DNA from: an uncultured Phycisphaeraceae bacterium
Lineage (GTDB): Bacteria > Planctomycetota > Phycisphaerae > Phycisphaerales > UBA1924
Length of the DNA: 64,000 bases
Assembly (NCBI GenBank): GCA_937899905.1
Contig: CALCCF010000089.1
Coordinates: 52,821-116,820, forward strand
Reading direction: 5' to 3'
Under the pieces are notes generated by a model. That model did not search any database, had not been told where the DNA came from, and saw nothing but the letters and a program-made list of their open reading frames with translations. Shown here piece after piece: positions 9,132 to 18,685 of the stretch; within the stretch, counting starts at the first letter, position 1, and each line of letters opens with the position of its first letter. A program made the translations under genes and the position numbers.

Positions 9132-10109
9132 ATGAAAAAGCTCGCCAAGATCGCGTCGATCGCGATACTGCCGATCGCCAGTCTGGTCGTGATGGCGGTC
9201 ATCCTCGCTTGGATCTATATCGACACCGTGGCCCAGAGCGGCGTGGAACGCGGCGCGACCTACGCGCTGGACGTACCCACCACGCTTGTCTCCGCCGACG
9301 TCGGCATTCTTTCCGGCGGGGTCACGCTCACGGGTCTGGAAGTCAGCAACCCCAACGGTTTCGATGCCCCCCACTTCCTGAAACTTGGCTCAACCGACCT
9401 CGACGTCTCCCTCGGCTCGCTCACCAGCGACACCGTCGAGATCCCCTCGCTCGTGCTCAGCGGCATCGATGTCCGCCTAGAGCGCACGACCGAGGGCTCC
9501 AACTACCGGGCAATCCTCGACAACCTATCTCGATTCGAGAAGGGCGAGAAGGCCGAGCCCAAACCCGACGGCAAGACGTTTGTCATCCGCACGCTGGAGA
9601 TCCGCGATGTGAAGGTCCACGTCGATGCGGTACCCATCGGCGGCGCGCTCGGCGAGCTCGCCTCCGCGGAACTGACCGTTCCAGAGGTCGTGCTCCGAGA
9701 CGTCGGCTCGGGCGGCAAGCCCATGTCGATCGCCGAGCTGTCGGCGGTGATCCTGAAGACCATCCTCGCGTCGGCCATCGACGTCGGCGGCGATATCCTC
9801 TCCGAAGACGTGCTCGGCGAGCTCGGCGGCCAGCTCTCCTCGATGCTCAGGCTCGACGAGATGGGAGTCGGCGACATCGAGGGCCTAGGCCAGCAAGCCG
9901 CCGCGTTGCTCGGCGCACCGGTCGAGGACGTGACGGAGCAGGTCCAGGGCGCACTCGACGACGCGAGCTCGGCCGCACAAGGCGCCGTTGAGGATGTGCA
10001 GGACTCGATCGCCGAAGAGGCCGAGCGCGCTCGCGATCGCCTCGGCGGCCTGCTCGGGGGTGGCGGGTCGGACGAACCCGCGAAGGAAGACCCGAAAGAC
10101 CCAGGCTAA
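9132..10109 (+). CDS. AsmA-like membrane-anchored protein
   Basis: ATG 9132 is preceded by GGAGAAGGAA and starts a 325-residue protein. Residues about 5-35 form one membrane anchor. The following 150 residues (LTGLEVSNPNGFDAPHFLKL, then LGSLTSDTVEIPSLVLSGI) have the short alternating strands of AsmA-type proteins, a family linked to outer-membrane lipid or protein handling. The tail is Ala-rich and charged, probably a helical or LEA-like stretch. An upstream in-frame extension to 9027 overlaps the antiporter gene and is unlikely. The stop overlaps the convergent TPR gene by four bases. Confidence 0.7.
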   Translation: MKKLAKIASIAILPIASLVVMAVILAWIYIDTVAQSGVERGATYALDVPTTLVSADVGILSGGVTLTGLEVSNPNGFDAPHFLKLGSTDLDVSLGSLTSDTVEIPSLVLSGIDVRLERTTEGSNYRAILDNLSRFEKGEKAEPKPDGKTFVIRTLEIRDVKVHVDAVPIGGALGELASAELTVPEVVLRDVGSGGKPMSIAELSAVILKTILASAIDVGGDILSEDVLGELGGQLSSMLRLDEMGVGDIEGLGQQAAALLGAPVEDVTEQVQGALDDASSAAQGAVEDVQDSIAEEAERARDRLGGLLGGGGSDEPAKEDPKDPG

Positions 10110-11227
10110 CCGCCGCCGGTCGTACGCGGCTGGGCCATGAACTCCCGCTGATCGGACAGACGCTCGACGAGCTTGGACGCACCGGCGTGCCCGGCGTCCT
10201 TCGCACGACGCGCGTACGCCAAGGCCGTCGGACGGTCCTGGGCGCGATCGAGCCAAACCGCGGTCTCGAACGCCAGATCGGCGTCGTTCGGACGAGCGTC
10301 GGACGCGGCCCGGTACAGCTTGGCGGCCTCGGCGGGCTGCTTCAACATGCCGAAGCACTCACCGGCCAAGCGCAGCACAGGCTTCGTGGACCGAGCTTCC
10401 TCAGACAGCGAGCCGAGCACGACGACGGCCTTGCCCGCGTCGCCCATGCGATTCAGCGCACGAGCCTGGATGATCTTCCACGCGTCGTTGTCCGGGTCGT
10501 GGTGGCGTGCGCGGCCCGCGTGCTGGAGCGCCATCTCGCTCTTGTTCTCGCGCATGGCGATCTCGGCGAGCATGCCCCAGATCCGAGGATCGTCTGGCGC
10601 GGCATGGCGAGCACGGGCGAGCGCTGCCGTCGCCGGGGCGTAGTTGCCCGCCTCAAGCTCGGCCTGGCCCAGGAACAGTGCATACTGCGGGTTCGATGGA
10701 TCTGCCTCATGCGCAACGCGCAGGTGCGCGATCGCCTCGGGCCGCTTGCGCAGCCGCGATGCCAGCGCGCCCGCCGCAAAGTGCAACTGTGGATCGGTCC
10801 GACTGCCGAGCGTGATGGCCTGCGAGTACTGGTCATACGCCGCCTGGTAATCATCGATCGCCATGTACGCCTCGCCCAGCGCGACGCGGAGGTCCGGATC
10901 GCGATCGGCTCGTGACACGAGCGGCTCGAGGAGCGCAAGCGCCATATCGGGCTCGCCATCGGCGAGATAGGTTCGCGCTTGCTCCAGCCCAGCGGCAATC
11001 TCGGCCGTCCTCGGCGTCGCCCCCGCCGAGGCAGCCGCTGCCGAGGCCGGTGGCGGCTTCGAGCCCTGCCAGAAGAACGCGAGCGCAACCACCAGGCCGA
11101 CCGACAGCAGGCCCACTGCGGCCGTGCCCAAACCCAGGCCGCGGCGCTTGGGCTCCTGCGGCTCATAGGCCGGGAATCGGGATGGAAGCCGGTCCAGGGC
11201 GAGCCTGGCCTCGTCGCTCGGTTTCAT
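10106..11227 (-). CDS. Membrane-anchored TPR protein
   Basis: This protein of 373 residues has a short cytoplasmic N-terminus ending in EPKRRG, one membrane helix (about residues 33-54), and then at least five TPR-type helix pairs (for example YMAIDDYQAAYDQYSQAI and LGQAELEAGNYAPATAAL). TPR arrays usually act as protein-binding scaffolds; the partner is not evident. GTG 11230 directly before ATG 11227 is an alternative start. It is transcribed away from valS and ends against the AsmA-like gene. Confidence 0.8.
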   Translation of the reverse strand: MKPSDEARLALDRLPSRFPAYEPQEPKRRGLGLGTAAVGLLSVGLVVALAFFWQGSKPPPASAAAASAGATPRTAEIAAGLEQARTYLADGEPDMALALLEPLVSRADRDPDLRVALGEAYMAIDDYQAAYDQYSQAITLGSRTDPQLHFAAGALASRLRKRPEAIAHLRVAHEADPSNPQYALFLGQAELEAGNYAPATAALARARHAAPDDPRIWGMLAEIAMRENKSEMALQHAGRARHHDPDNDAWKIIQARALNRMGDAGKAVVVLGSLSEEARSTKPVLRLAGECFGMLKQPAEAAKLYRAASDARPNDADLAFETAVWLDRAQDRPTALAYARRAKDAGHAGASKLVERLSDQREFMAQPRTTGGG

Positions 11228-11315
11228 CACGAAGAACTATCGGCTTCCTACACTCGCTTTTCACCCACAACCGCCCGGATAACTGCCGGCAGACCCACGC
11301 GGCGCCGTTCTCACC

Positions 11316-14300
11316 ATGCCCGAACTACCCAAGCAATACGACCCGAAAGCCGCCGAAGCCCACGCCTGGGAGCGTTGGGATTCTGCGGCCGCCTTCTCCG
11401 CCGATCCCCGCTCGGTCCTCCGAGGCGATCAGAAGCCATACGCCGTCGTTATACCCCCACCAAACGTCACCGCAAGGCTGCACCTCGGCCACGCCCTGAA
11501 CAACACCATCCAGGACACCCTTGTCCGGGCAAACCGCATGAAGGGCTTCGAGACGCTGTGGATGCCCGGCACCGACCACGCCGGTATCGCCACGCAAACG
11601 GTCGTCGAACGCCGCCTGATGGAGCAAGAAGGCAAGCGCCGGACCGACTACGCCCGCGTGGAATTCGTCGCCCACGTCCAGGCCTTCAAGGACGACTACG
11701 AGCAGCAGATCACCGAGCAGCTCAAGGCCATGGGCGCCTCGTGCGACTGGGACCGCCAGCGCTTCACCATGGACGAGACGTGCGCCCGCGCCGTGCGCGA
11801 GGCCTTCTTCATCCTCTTCCGCGATGGGCTCATCTACCGCGGCAAGCGACTCGTCAACTGGGACCCGGTCACCGGCACCGCGCTGGCCGACGACGAGGTC
11901 GACATGGTCGAGGTCGACGGCACCTTCTCCTACATGCGCTACCCGCTGGTGCACGCGCCGGCCAACCCGGACGACCCGCAAGACACCGAGCCAGTGACCT
12001 GGAGCGAACTCGCGGCCCGCGGCTATCCCACCGAGCACATCGAAGGCGAAGACGAACAGCCCGCCTGGGTCACCGTCGCCACCCCCCGGCCCGAGACCTC
12101 CCTCGGCGATACCGGCGTCGCCGTGAACCCCCAGGACGCCCGCGCTACCGCACTGCGCGGCTTGCGCGTGCAGCTGCCCGTCGTCGGCCGAGTCATACCC
12201 ATTGTCGAGGACGACTACGTCGTGCTTCCAGACCCCGAGAGCAGCGACGCGAAGGCCAAGATGGCCACCGGCTTCCTGAAGGTCACGCCCGCCCACGACC
12301 CCAATGACTTCGAGATCGGCCGCCGCCACCACCTGGACATCATCAACGTGATGGCACCCGATGCGAGCATCAGCGCCGACTTTGGCTGGGCCGAGGCCGA
12401 TGCCGACGGCGCACGCGCAGGCCACGTGTTCATGGGCAAGAGCCGCGAAGAAGCACGCAAGCTCGTCCACCGAGAATTCGAGGCCCGCAACCTGCTGCAG
12501 GACATCAAGCCCCACCGCCACAGCGTCGGCCACAGCTACCGAAGCCACGCCGCCATCGAGCCCTACTTCACCGACCAGTGGTACGTGCGCGTCACCGACG
12601 ACAAGCTCCGCGGCAGCGCCCAGCGCGCCCTCCACCGCTCCCAGCGCGAGAGCGAAGGCTACAAGCCGCGCACCGGAGTCAAGAGCGACTCGACCATCCA
12701 CTTCCACCCCGCCCGCTACGCCAAGACCTACGAGCAGTGGCACGACAATTTGCGCGACTGGTGTATCAGCCGCCAGCTCTGGTGGGGGCACCAGATCCCC
12801 GTCTGGAGCAAGCCCTTCGGCACGTTCCGCAACTTCATCGGCGAGGAAGACTCCAAGCAGGACAAACTCGTCAACCTCATGATGAGCTTGCGCGACCACG
12901 ACGACTCGACGCCCATCGTCTACCGCCTCGTCAGCGCCAGCGACATGAGCGTGCCGCTCCGCGAGCCCTCCGAGATCCAGGAGTGCGAAGACCTGGTCTG
13001 CCTCGTCTGCGTGCGGCGCCCCGGCGCGTTCGAGACCGAAAAGTACGGCACCATCGAGTTCGAGACCCTGCTCGAAGAGGCCGGCTTCGAGCGCGACCAG
13101 GACGTCCTCGACACTTGGTTCAGCAGCGCGCTGTGGCCCATGTCCACCATGGGCTGGCCCGAGCCCGCCATCGCCGGCGACGAGTTCAACGGCCTGCTCG
13201 ACGCGTTCAATCCCACGGCCGTGCTCTGCACCGCACGCGAGATCATCACGCTGTGGGTCAGCCGCATGGTGATGTTCAATCGCTACTTCCTGGTCGGCCA
13301 GAACGAAGAGGCCGGCACCGGGCCAGTCCCCTTCGACGACGTCTTCATCCATGCGATGATCCAGGACGGCCAGGGCCGCAAGATGAGCAAGAGCCTTGGC
13401 AACGGCGTCGACCCGATGGACATCATCGAGAGCCACGGCGCCGACGCCATGCGCTTCACGCTCGCCCAGATGACCACGCACACCCAAGACGTGCGCATGC
13501 CCGTCGAGCCCGACGCCAAGACCGGCAAGAACACCAGCCCCAAGTTCGACATCGGCCGCAACGTCTGCAATAAGCTCTGGAACGCGACCCGCCTGGTCAT
13601 GGGCATCCTCGAGCAGGCCGGCCCGCCCGCCGCGACCGTGAGCACATCAGATCTCGGCGTCGTCGACCGCTGGATGCTCACGCGCCTGAGCGCCGCCATC
13701 ACCGAGATGGACGCCGCGCTCCAGTCGTACAACTTCCACAACTACGCCGAGGCATTCTACACACTCTTCTGGCGGGACTTCTGCGACTGGTACCTCGAGG
13801 CGATCAAGCCCACCGTGCGCGAGAACGCCAACCAGCGCGCCGTCCTCCGCGCCACGCTCGAGGCCATCCTGCGCATCGCCCACCCCGTGATGCCGTTCAT
13901 CACCGAATCGATCGCCGAGCATCTCGCCGACCACAACCTGCCCCAAGTCGAGGGCCTCACGCTCGAGCCATCCCGCCGGGGCGACGTGCTCGCCACCGCC
14001 GGCTGGCCGATCTGCGACGCATCGCTCAGCGACGCAACCACCGCCGACCTCTTCGAGCGCGCCCGCGATCTCGTCGGCGCGATCCGCGAGGTCCGCGCCA
14101 AGCACAACGTCAAGCCCCGCCGGGCCATCACCCTGCACGCGCCCAAGGAACTGGCCGACGCGATCGAACCGGTCGCCGACGTCGTGCGCATCCTCGCGGA
14201 ACTCGAGTCCATCACAACCGACATGCCCGAAGGCGACGCGGCCACCTGCGGCTACGACGGATTCGAACTGCGCCTGACCAATCTCGCCGACGAGGTCGAC

Positions 14301-14498
14301 GCCGGTGCCGAACGCGAACGGCTCGAACGCCAGATCACCGAGCTCGACGGCTCGCGCACCACGCTCGAGACCCGCCTGGCCAACCCCGGCTACACCGAAC
14401 GCGCACCCGAGAAGCTCGTGCAGCAAACCCGCGACCAGCTCGAACGCGTCAAGCAAGAACTCGCCACCGCGCACCAGGCGTTGGAGCGACTGAGCTGA
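11316..14498 (+). CDS. valS: Valyl-tRNA synthetase
   Basis: This class I aminoacyl-tRNA synthetase charges tRNA-Val in the cytoplasm. The HIGH motif is HLGHA at residues 56-60 after PPPNVT, and KMSKS is at 689-693 (GRKMSKSLGNGVDP). The CP1 editing domain lies between about 215 and 430 (VTVATPRPETSLGDT), and a C-terminal coiled coil ends the protein. At 1060 residues it is about 110 longer than the E. coli enzyme. Much of the excess lies between WWGHQIPVWS and DVLDTWFSS (about residues 500-595), including a CLVC pair. The stop overlaps the next gene. Confidence 0.95.
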   Translation: MPELPKQYDPKAAEAHAWERWDSAAAFSADPRSVLRGDQKPYAVVIPPPNVTARLHLGHALNNTIQDTLVRANRMKGFETLWMPGTDHAGIATQTVVERRLMEQEGKRRTDYARVEFVAHVQAFKDDYEQQITEQLKAMGASCDWDRQRFTMDETCARAVREAFFILFRDGLIYRGKRLVNWDPVTGTALADDEVDMVEVDGTFSYMRYPLVHAPANPDDPQDTEPVTWSELAARGYPTEHIEGEDEQPAWVTVATPRPETSLGDTGVAVNPQDARATALRGLRVQLPVVGRVIPIVEDDYVVLPDPESSDAKAKMATGFLKVTPAHDPNDFEIGRRHHLDIINVMAPDASISADFGWAEADADGARAGHVFMGKSREEARKLVHREFEARNLLQDIKPHRHSVGHSYRSHAAIEPYFTDQWYVRVTDDKLRGSAQRALHRSQRESEGYKPRTGVKSDSTIHFHPARYAKTYEQWHDNLRDWCISRQLWWGHQIPVWSKPFGTFRNFIGEEDSKQDKLVNLMMSLRDHDDSTPIVYRLVSASDMSVPLREPSEIQECEDLVCLVCVRRPGAFETEKYGTIEFETLLEEAGFERDQDVLDTWFSSALWPMSTMGWPEPAIAGDEFNGLLDAFNPTAVLCTAREIITLWVSRMVMFNRYFLVGQNEEAGTGPVPFDDVFIHAMIQDGQGRKMSKSLGNGVDPMDIIESHGADAMRFTLAQMTTHTQDVRMPVEPDAKTGKNTSPKFDIGRNVCNKLWNATRLVMGILEQAGPPAATVSTSDLGVVDRWMLTRLSAAITEMDAALQSYNFHNYAEAFYTLFWRDFCDWYLEAIKPTVRENANQRAVLRATLEAILRIAHPVMPFITESIAEHLADHNLPQVEGLTLEPSRRGDVLATAGWPICDASLSDATTADLFERARDLVGAIREVRAKHNVKPRRAITLHAPKELADAIEPVADVVRILAELESITTDMPEGDAATCGYDGFELRLTNLADEVDAGAERERLERQITELDGSRTTLETRLANPGYTERAPEKLVQQTRDQLERVKQELATAHQALERLS

Positions 14499-15532
14499 TC
14501 CGCCCCCTCCTCATCCTGGTACTCGCGTGCGCGTTGTCGTTTGCCGGCTGCGCTTCGCCGCCCGGCCCCGACGGCGTGATCTCACGCCAGCCGTGGCTCG
14601 ATCTCGAAGTCCCCGGCGAGCGCATCACGACGCGCCACTACCACATCCTCACCACCGCCCAGGACCAGCGCGTCGTCGCCGAGCTCCCCGCGTTCCTCGA
14701 GGCCTCGCTCGAACGCCACCGCCTCTTCGCAGGCACGAACCTGGGCCAGCCCGCGCTCCCCTCACCGCCCGGCCGGATGCAGCTGTTCTTGTTCGCAAAT
14801 CGGGAGCAATGGGCCCGCTTCACCCGAGCCACCATCGATGCCAGCGCGCACCCCCTACTCGCCATCGAGGTCGGCGGATACGCCGCCGGTGGCCGCGCGG
14901 TAATGTTCGCGCTCCCCCCCGCGTTCGATCGCCTGACGCTCAAGATCGCCGCCCACGAGGGCTGGCATCAGTACGTGCAACGCTCGTTCCGCGAGCCTTT
15001 GCCGACCTGGGCCGACGAGCTCATCGCCGTGATGGCCGAGGGCTTCCTCGTCGACGCCACCGGCAACTACCGCTTCGAGCCTCTGCTCAACCCGGAGCGC
15101 CTCGATCAATTGCAATCCGTTCTCGAAATGGGTCGATGGCAGCCGCTCGAGACGATCCTCGCCGGCGACCCCACCGACCTGCTCGGCACCGAGCCATCGC
15201 GAGCCGTCGATTACTACGCCCAGCTCTGGGCGCTCGGGCTCTACCTCGCGGTCGAACAGTCACGGTGGCTGGGCGTGCAACGCCTGCTGCGCGACGCCGC
15301 CCGAGGAAGGCTCAACCGAGAAGTCGGTGGGGCGGGCGACGATCTGGGCGAGCGTGCGTTCAGGCGTTACGTCTCGACCGACATCCGCCGCATCGATGAG
15401 GGCTACCTCGCGTTCGCCAGAGCGCTCGTCGATGAAGCATCGGCCGCCAACGCATCAGGATCGATGCCCAGATACGGAAGCGTGCCTTCAACGATCCTGC
15501 GAACCGCCGGGCCAGCCACGCTTGAGCCGTAG
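14495..15532 (+). CDS. Lipoprotein with HExxH zincin motif, probable CTG start
   Basis: The first conventional start (TTG 14534) would fall inside an excellent lipoprotein signal peptide. Reading from CTG 14495 gives MIRPLLILVLACALSFAGC, with the lipidated Cys in FAGC, and makes a CTGA overlap with the valS stop. The protein would be 345 residues. His154-Glu155 and His158 form HEGWH, and Glu175 in PTWADELIA sits where gluzincins place the third zinc ligand. It is probably a peptidase-like protein related to DUF1570, but the substrate is unknown. Its last 130 bases overlap ftsI on the other strand. Confidence 0.75.
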   Translation: MIRPLLILVLACALSFAGCASPPGPDGVISRQPWLDLEVPGERITTRHYHILTTAQDQRVVAELPAFLEASLERHRLFAGTNLGQPALPSPPGRMQLFLFANREQWARFTRATIDASAHPLLAIEVGGYAAGGRAVMFALPPAFDRLTLKIAAHEGWHQYVQRSFREPLPTWADELIAVMAEGFLVDATGNYRFEPLLNPERLDQLQSVLEMGRWQPLETILAGDPTDLLGTEPSRAVDYYAQLWALGLYLAVEQSRWLGVQRLLRDAARGRLNREVGGAGDDLGERAFRRYVSTDIRRIDEGYLAFARALVDEASAANASGSMPRYGSVPSTILRTAGPATLEP

Positions 15533-17394
15533 AACTGGTTCCGCCGGATCGTCTCCGGCCCAGGATCCTCGATCGAGACCATCACGACCACACGCGGCTC
15601 ATTCACCGGCGCGGCCGCGACAAAGCTCGAAACGTACTGACGCTCCAGATACCCGCGCGCCCCCGGTGGGCGACGCTGCCACGACTCCTGGCGCTCCACG
15701 GCGACCTGCGCCGTGCCCGACTTTCCGAACATGGAGTACGCGAACGGCTGTTCATTGCGCATCCGATCGTCGAGCTTCTTGACGATGTCAACCATCACGT
15801 CGCGCGTCATCATCGCCGCCTCCGGCGACACCGCGCGCTGCGCCACGAACCCGTCGGCCCCGGCTACGCCAACCGCGTTCAGCCGGAGCGCGGGAACCGT
15901 ACCCGCCTCGCTACCGTTGCGCGCGAACGCGCAGAATCCCCGAGCGATCTGCGCGACGCTCGCGGTCACTTCCTGTCCAAACGCGATCGAAACGTGCGTG
16001 TAATCGTTCCATTGGCGGAGCGATCGCAGCGTGCCATGCGCCTCGTCCGGCAGCCCAACACGTGGCGGCTGGCCGATACCAAACCTCGCGAGCGCCGCCC
16101 TGAAAGTTTCGGGCGTCACACGCTGGGCCGCCGTCGCCAAACCGATGTTCGAGGAGTTGACGAGCACCTCGGGCCATGTCTGCTCGCCATTGGCACGCAC
16201 ATCGCTGAGCCGTCGACCATTGATGAACGTGACACCGCCCGGCGCCGGCTCGAATACCTCGTCGATAAGCTCCGGGTCCGCATCCGTGAGCGCCGCCCAC
16301 GTGAACGCCTTGAACGTCGAGCCCGGCTCGTACGCGTCCTCAACCACACGATTGCGCGCGAGAGACGGATCCTGCTCGCGTACTGGGTCGGGCCTCACGA
16401 ATTGGAAACGCTGGAAGAGATCCGCATCCCGCGGCCACTCCTCCCGCGGCTTGCGGCTATCGACCCACGGGTACGGCACGCTCTCGACCTCGCGCAGTAC
16501 GTCGACCATCGCGAGGACCTCGCCGGTCGCCGGGTCGAGCACGATGGCCATCCCGCCCGCCGCGTCGGCGTCTTCCACGGCGCGCGTCAGCTGCTCGGTA
16601 GCGATGCGCTGGATCTCGAGATCGACCGAAAGATAGAGCGGCGCAGCCGGCTCCGGCGGCGTCGCCGCACCCTGCGCGATCCACAGCGGGCGGCCCTTCG
16701 CATCGTGCGTATACCGGATCGCGCCCGGCTCGCCCTCGAGCCGCTCACGCATCATCCGCTCGATGCCCTCGCTGAACTTCGGATCGCTGCCGACCTTGCC
16801 CACGATGGGAGCGATGAGCTCACCACCCACACGGTCGCGCACCGCCTCGCGTTCCAGATGGATGCCCGGCAGCTTGTGCGCCCGGACGATCGCCAAGCGA
16901 TGGTCGTCCAGATGGCCACCGATGCGCACGTAACGAATGAGCGGCTTAGGCTCCTCACCCCCAGGCAGCGGACTTACCCGCGCCGCCACGATGGCCCGCG
17001 CACGCTCAGCGTTCTCACCGAGCGCAACCTGGATGCGACGGTCGATATCAAAGTCGTCCTCACCAGTCATCCACGCCATCGCCGCGGCCAGCTCTTCAAC
17101 AGAGATGCGCTCCTTCTCGACCTGCGCCGCGACCTCAACCGGATCGAAGAACACGCGATGAACATAGCGCGAGATCGCCACAGGCCGACCACGCCGATCG
17201 AGCACGTCGGCGCGCGGTACACCAATGGTGTGCTCACGCTCACGCGCGTCGAGCACGGCCACGATGCGCTCCTGCGGCGCTATCTGGAGCACCAACACAC
17301 GACCGAGGATGACGACCAGCATCACCGAGCACGCCATGCCCAGCATCGGTGCAACCCACTGCACACGGGCCGTCGGCGTTCGCTCAGCGGTCAT
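15403..17394 (-). CDS. ftsI: Division-type class B penicillin-binding protein (FtsI-like)
   Basis: This protein of 663 residues is a monofunctional DD-transpeptidase that cross-links septal peptidoglycan. It has one N-terminal membrane helix (about 10-37), a PBP dimerisation domain (RADVLDRRGRPVAISRYVHR), and a transpeptidase domain. The domain holds Ser359-Thr-Phe-Lys362, SSN at 414-416 and KSG at 558-560. There is no PASTA domain. ATG 17394 was chosen because it gives MTAERTP directly before the membrane helix; the longer frame runs through the FtsL-like gene. It overlaps that gene by 11 bases, fitting the ftsL-ftsI order of dcw clusters. Confidence 0.92.
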   Translation of the reverse strand: MTAERTPTARVQWVAPMLGMACSVMLVVILGRVLVLQIAPQERIVAVLDAREREHTIGVPRADVLDRRGRPVAISRYVHRVFFDPVEVAAQVEKERISVEELAAAMAWMTGEDDFDIDRRIQVALGENAERARAIVAARVSPLPGGEEPKPLIRYVRIGGHLDDHRLAIVRAHKLPGIHLEREAVRDRVGGELIAPIVGKVGSDPKFSEGIERMMRERLEGEPGAIRYTHDAKGRPLWIAQGAATPPEPAAPLYLSVDLEIQRIATEQLTRAVEDADAAGGMAIVLDPATGEVLAMVDVLREVESVPYPWVDSRKPREEWPRDADLFQRFQFVRPDPVREQDPSLARNRVVEDAYEPGSTFKAFTWAALTDADPELIDEVFEPAPGGVTFINGRRLSDVRANGEQTWPEVLVNSSNIGLATAAQRVTPETFRAALARFGIGQPPRVGLPDEAHGTLRSLRQWNDYTHVSIAFGQEVTASVAQIARGFCAFARNGSEAGTVPALRLNAVGVAGADGFVAQRAVSPEAAMMTRDVMVDIVKKLDDRMRNEQPFAYSMFGKSGTAQVAVERQESWQRRPPGARGYLERQYVSSFVAAAPVNEPRVVVMVSIEDPGPETIRRNQFYGSSVAGPAVRRIVEGTLPYLGIDPDALAADASSTSALANAR

Positions 17395-17707
17395 CGGTGC
17401 CCTCGCGTTCATCGAGGCCGACAATGGCCGAGTCGGGCGGCTCCGCGTCCAGGGCCTCGGCATCGAGCTCGGCCAACCGTTCACGCAACTCTTCCGGACC
17501 GATGTGCCGGCCAATGTCGGCACGAAGGCGCGCCGAGGCCTCATCCACGCGCATGACGCGCAAGCGCAACGACGCAAACTCGTGCGCCGCCTGCGTGCGA
17601 AGCTGGCGGATCGTCAGCAGCGTGGCCCCAATACCCGCGAACACCACGACACAACACGCCAGCTTGAGCGCGAGCGATGAACCGGTCTGGGATCGAAGTG
17701 TGGGCAT
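17384..17707 (-). CDS. FtsL-like small division protein
   Basis: The 107-residue protein has a short N-terminus, one membrane helix (LKLACCVVVFAGIGATLL, about residues 14-32) and a charged helical extracytoplasmic part likely to form a coiled coil. Size, topology and position between rsmH and ftsI match FtsL, whose sequence is poorly conserved. The assignment therefore rests mainly on context. It starts one base after the LysM gene stop and overlaps the ftsI start. Confidence 0.7.
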   Translation of the reverse strand: MPTLRSQTGSSLALKLACCVVVFAGIGATLLTIRQLRTQAAHEFASLRLRVMRVDEASARLRADIGRHIGPEELRERLAELDAEALDAEPPDSAIVGLDEREGTDDR

Positions 17708-18685
17708 CTACGAACTCGGCAGCTTCAGCACCATGCCGGCGCGGAGGCGGTCGGGATCGCTGAGCACGTCGCGGTTCAGCGCGATCAACTCGTGCTGCCG
17801 GCGGATCGTGCCAAGCAGCTTCTGCGAGATCTCGCCCAGCGTATCACCAGACTGCACGGTGTACGTCAGCGGTCCACCAGTGGGCTTTGGCTGCGCGGGC
17901 TGTGCGCGACGCGCGGGCTTGCTCGACGCGACAGGACGATTCCTCGTCGGATCGAACACGCGGAGCATCACACCCTCGCGCACCGAGCCATTGCGGCCCA
18001 CGCGATCCGGATTGTCTTCTGCGATGCGCTGCCACTTGTTTCCGTCGCCGTAGTACCGCTCGGCGATCTTGTACAGCGACTCGTTCGCCTGGACGTGGTG
18101 CTGCACCACAACACGCTCGGTCGACGCCTCACGCGACACCGGCGAGCCCGGCGCGTTGTCCAGTTGGGCGAGGCCGCTGAACGGCGTCGCCGACGCCAAA
18201 CCGGTGAAGTCGCGGATGCCCTGGGCGACCGCCTCGGCCCCGTTTGCCATGCGGTCGCCAACCTGCTCGAGGATGCTGTCCCGGTCGGCCGGCCGCTGGA
18301 TGCCACCCCGCGAACCGGTGACGAACTTCACCGGCGCGGGCGCCGCGTCCGCCACGATCTCCTGCTCTCGCTCGGGAACGGAGGTTGCCTCAGAATCCGT
18401 GCTCCGGCTGGCCATGGGCTTCACCGGGCGCCCGCGATACCGCTGCTCAGAATCGGCCGGGCTCAACTCGGCCTCTCCCGCGGCACGCTGGGTCGAGCGA
18501 TCCGGCAGCGTCACCACACGCCTGAGCGCCTGGCCCTCGCTCGCGTCGATCACCACGGACGCGTCGTGCGGCGCCGCCTCGAGCGAAGCCGACCGCGCCG
18601 CCGCCATGTGATCGCTGATGAGCAATCCAACGACCAGCACCGCGGCAAACCCCAGGACCAGAGCCAGCTTCTGCTCACGCGTCAA
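17708..18685 (-). CDS. LysM-repeat membrane protein in the division cluster
   Basis: This protein of 325 residues starts with TTG that overlaps the rsmH stop (TTGA). One N-terminal membrane helix (LALVLGFAAVLVVGLLI) is followed by a disordered stretch and two LysM domains. The first (VQANESLYKIAERYYGDG) lies near the middle of the protein, and the second (YTVQSGDTLGEISQKLLG) is at the C-terminus. LysM domains bind the glycan of peptidoglycan. Its place between rsmH and the FtsL-like gene suggests a role in septal wall targeting, but this is inference from context. Confidence 0.85.
   Translation of the reverse strand: MTREQKLALVLGFAAVLVVGLLISDHMAAARSASLEAAPHDASVVIDASEGQALRRVVTLPDRSTQRAAGEAELSPADSEQRYRGRPVKPMASRSTDSEATSVPEREQEIVADAAPAPVKFVTGSRGGIQRPADRDSILEQVGDRMANGAEAVAQGIRDFTGLASATPFSGLAQLDNAPGSPVSREASTERVVVQHHVQANESLYKIAERYYGDGNKWQRIAEDNPDRVGRNGSVREGVMLRVFDPTRNRPVASSKPARRAQPAQPKPTGGPLTYTVQSGDTLGEISQKLLGTIRRQHELIALNRDVLSDPDRLRAGMVLKLPSS

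Noticed and set aside
11325..13487. 720-codon open frame antisense to valS
   Set aside because: It lies fully opposite conserved ValRS motifs and shows no recognisable protein features.
15994..17556. 520-codon open frame antisense to ftsI
   Set aside because: The opposite strand encodes clear SxxK, SxN and KSG motifs; this frame is Arg/His-rich shadow sequence.
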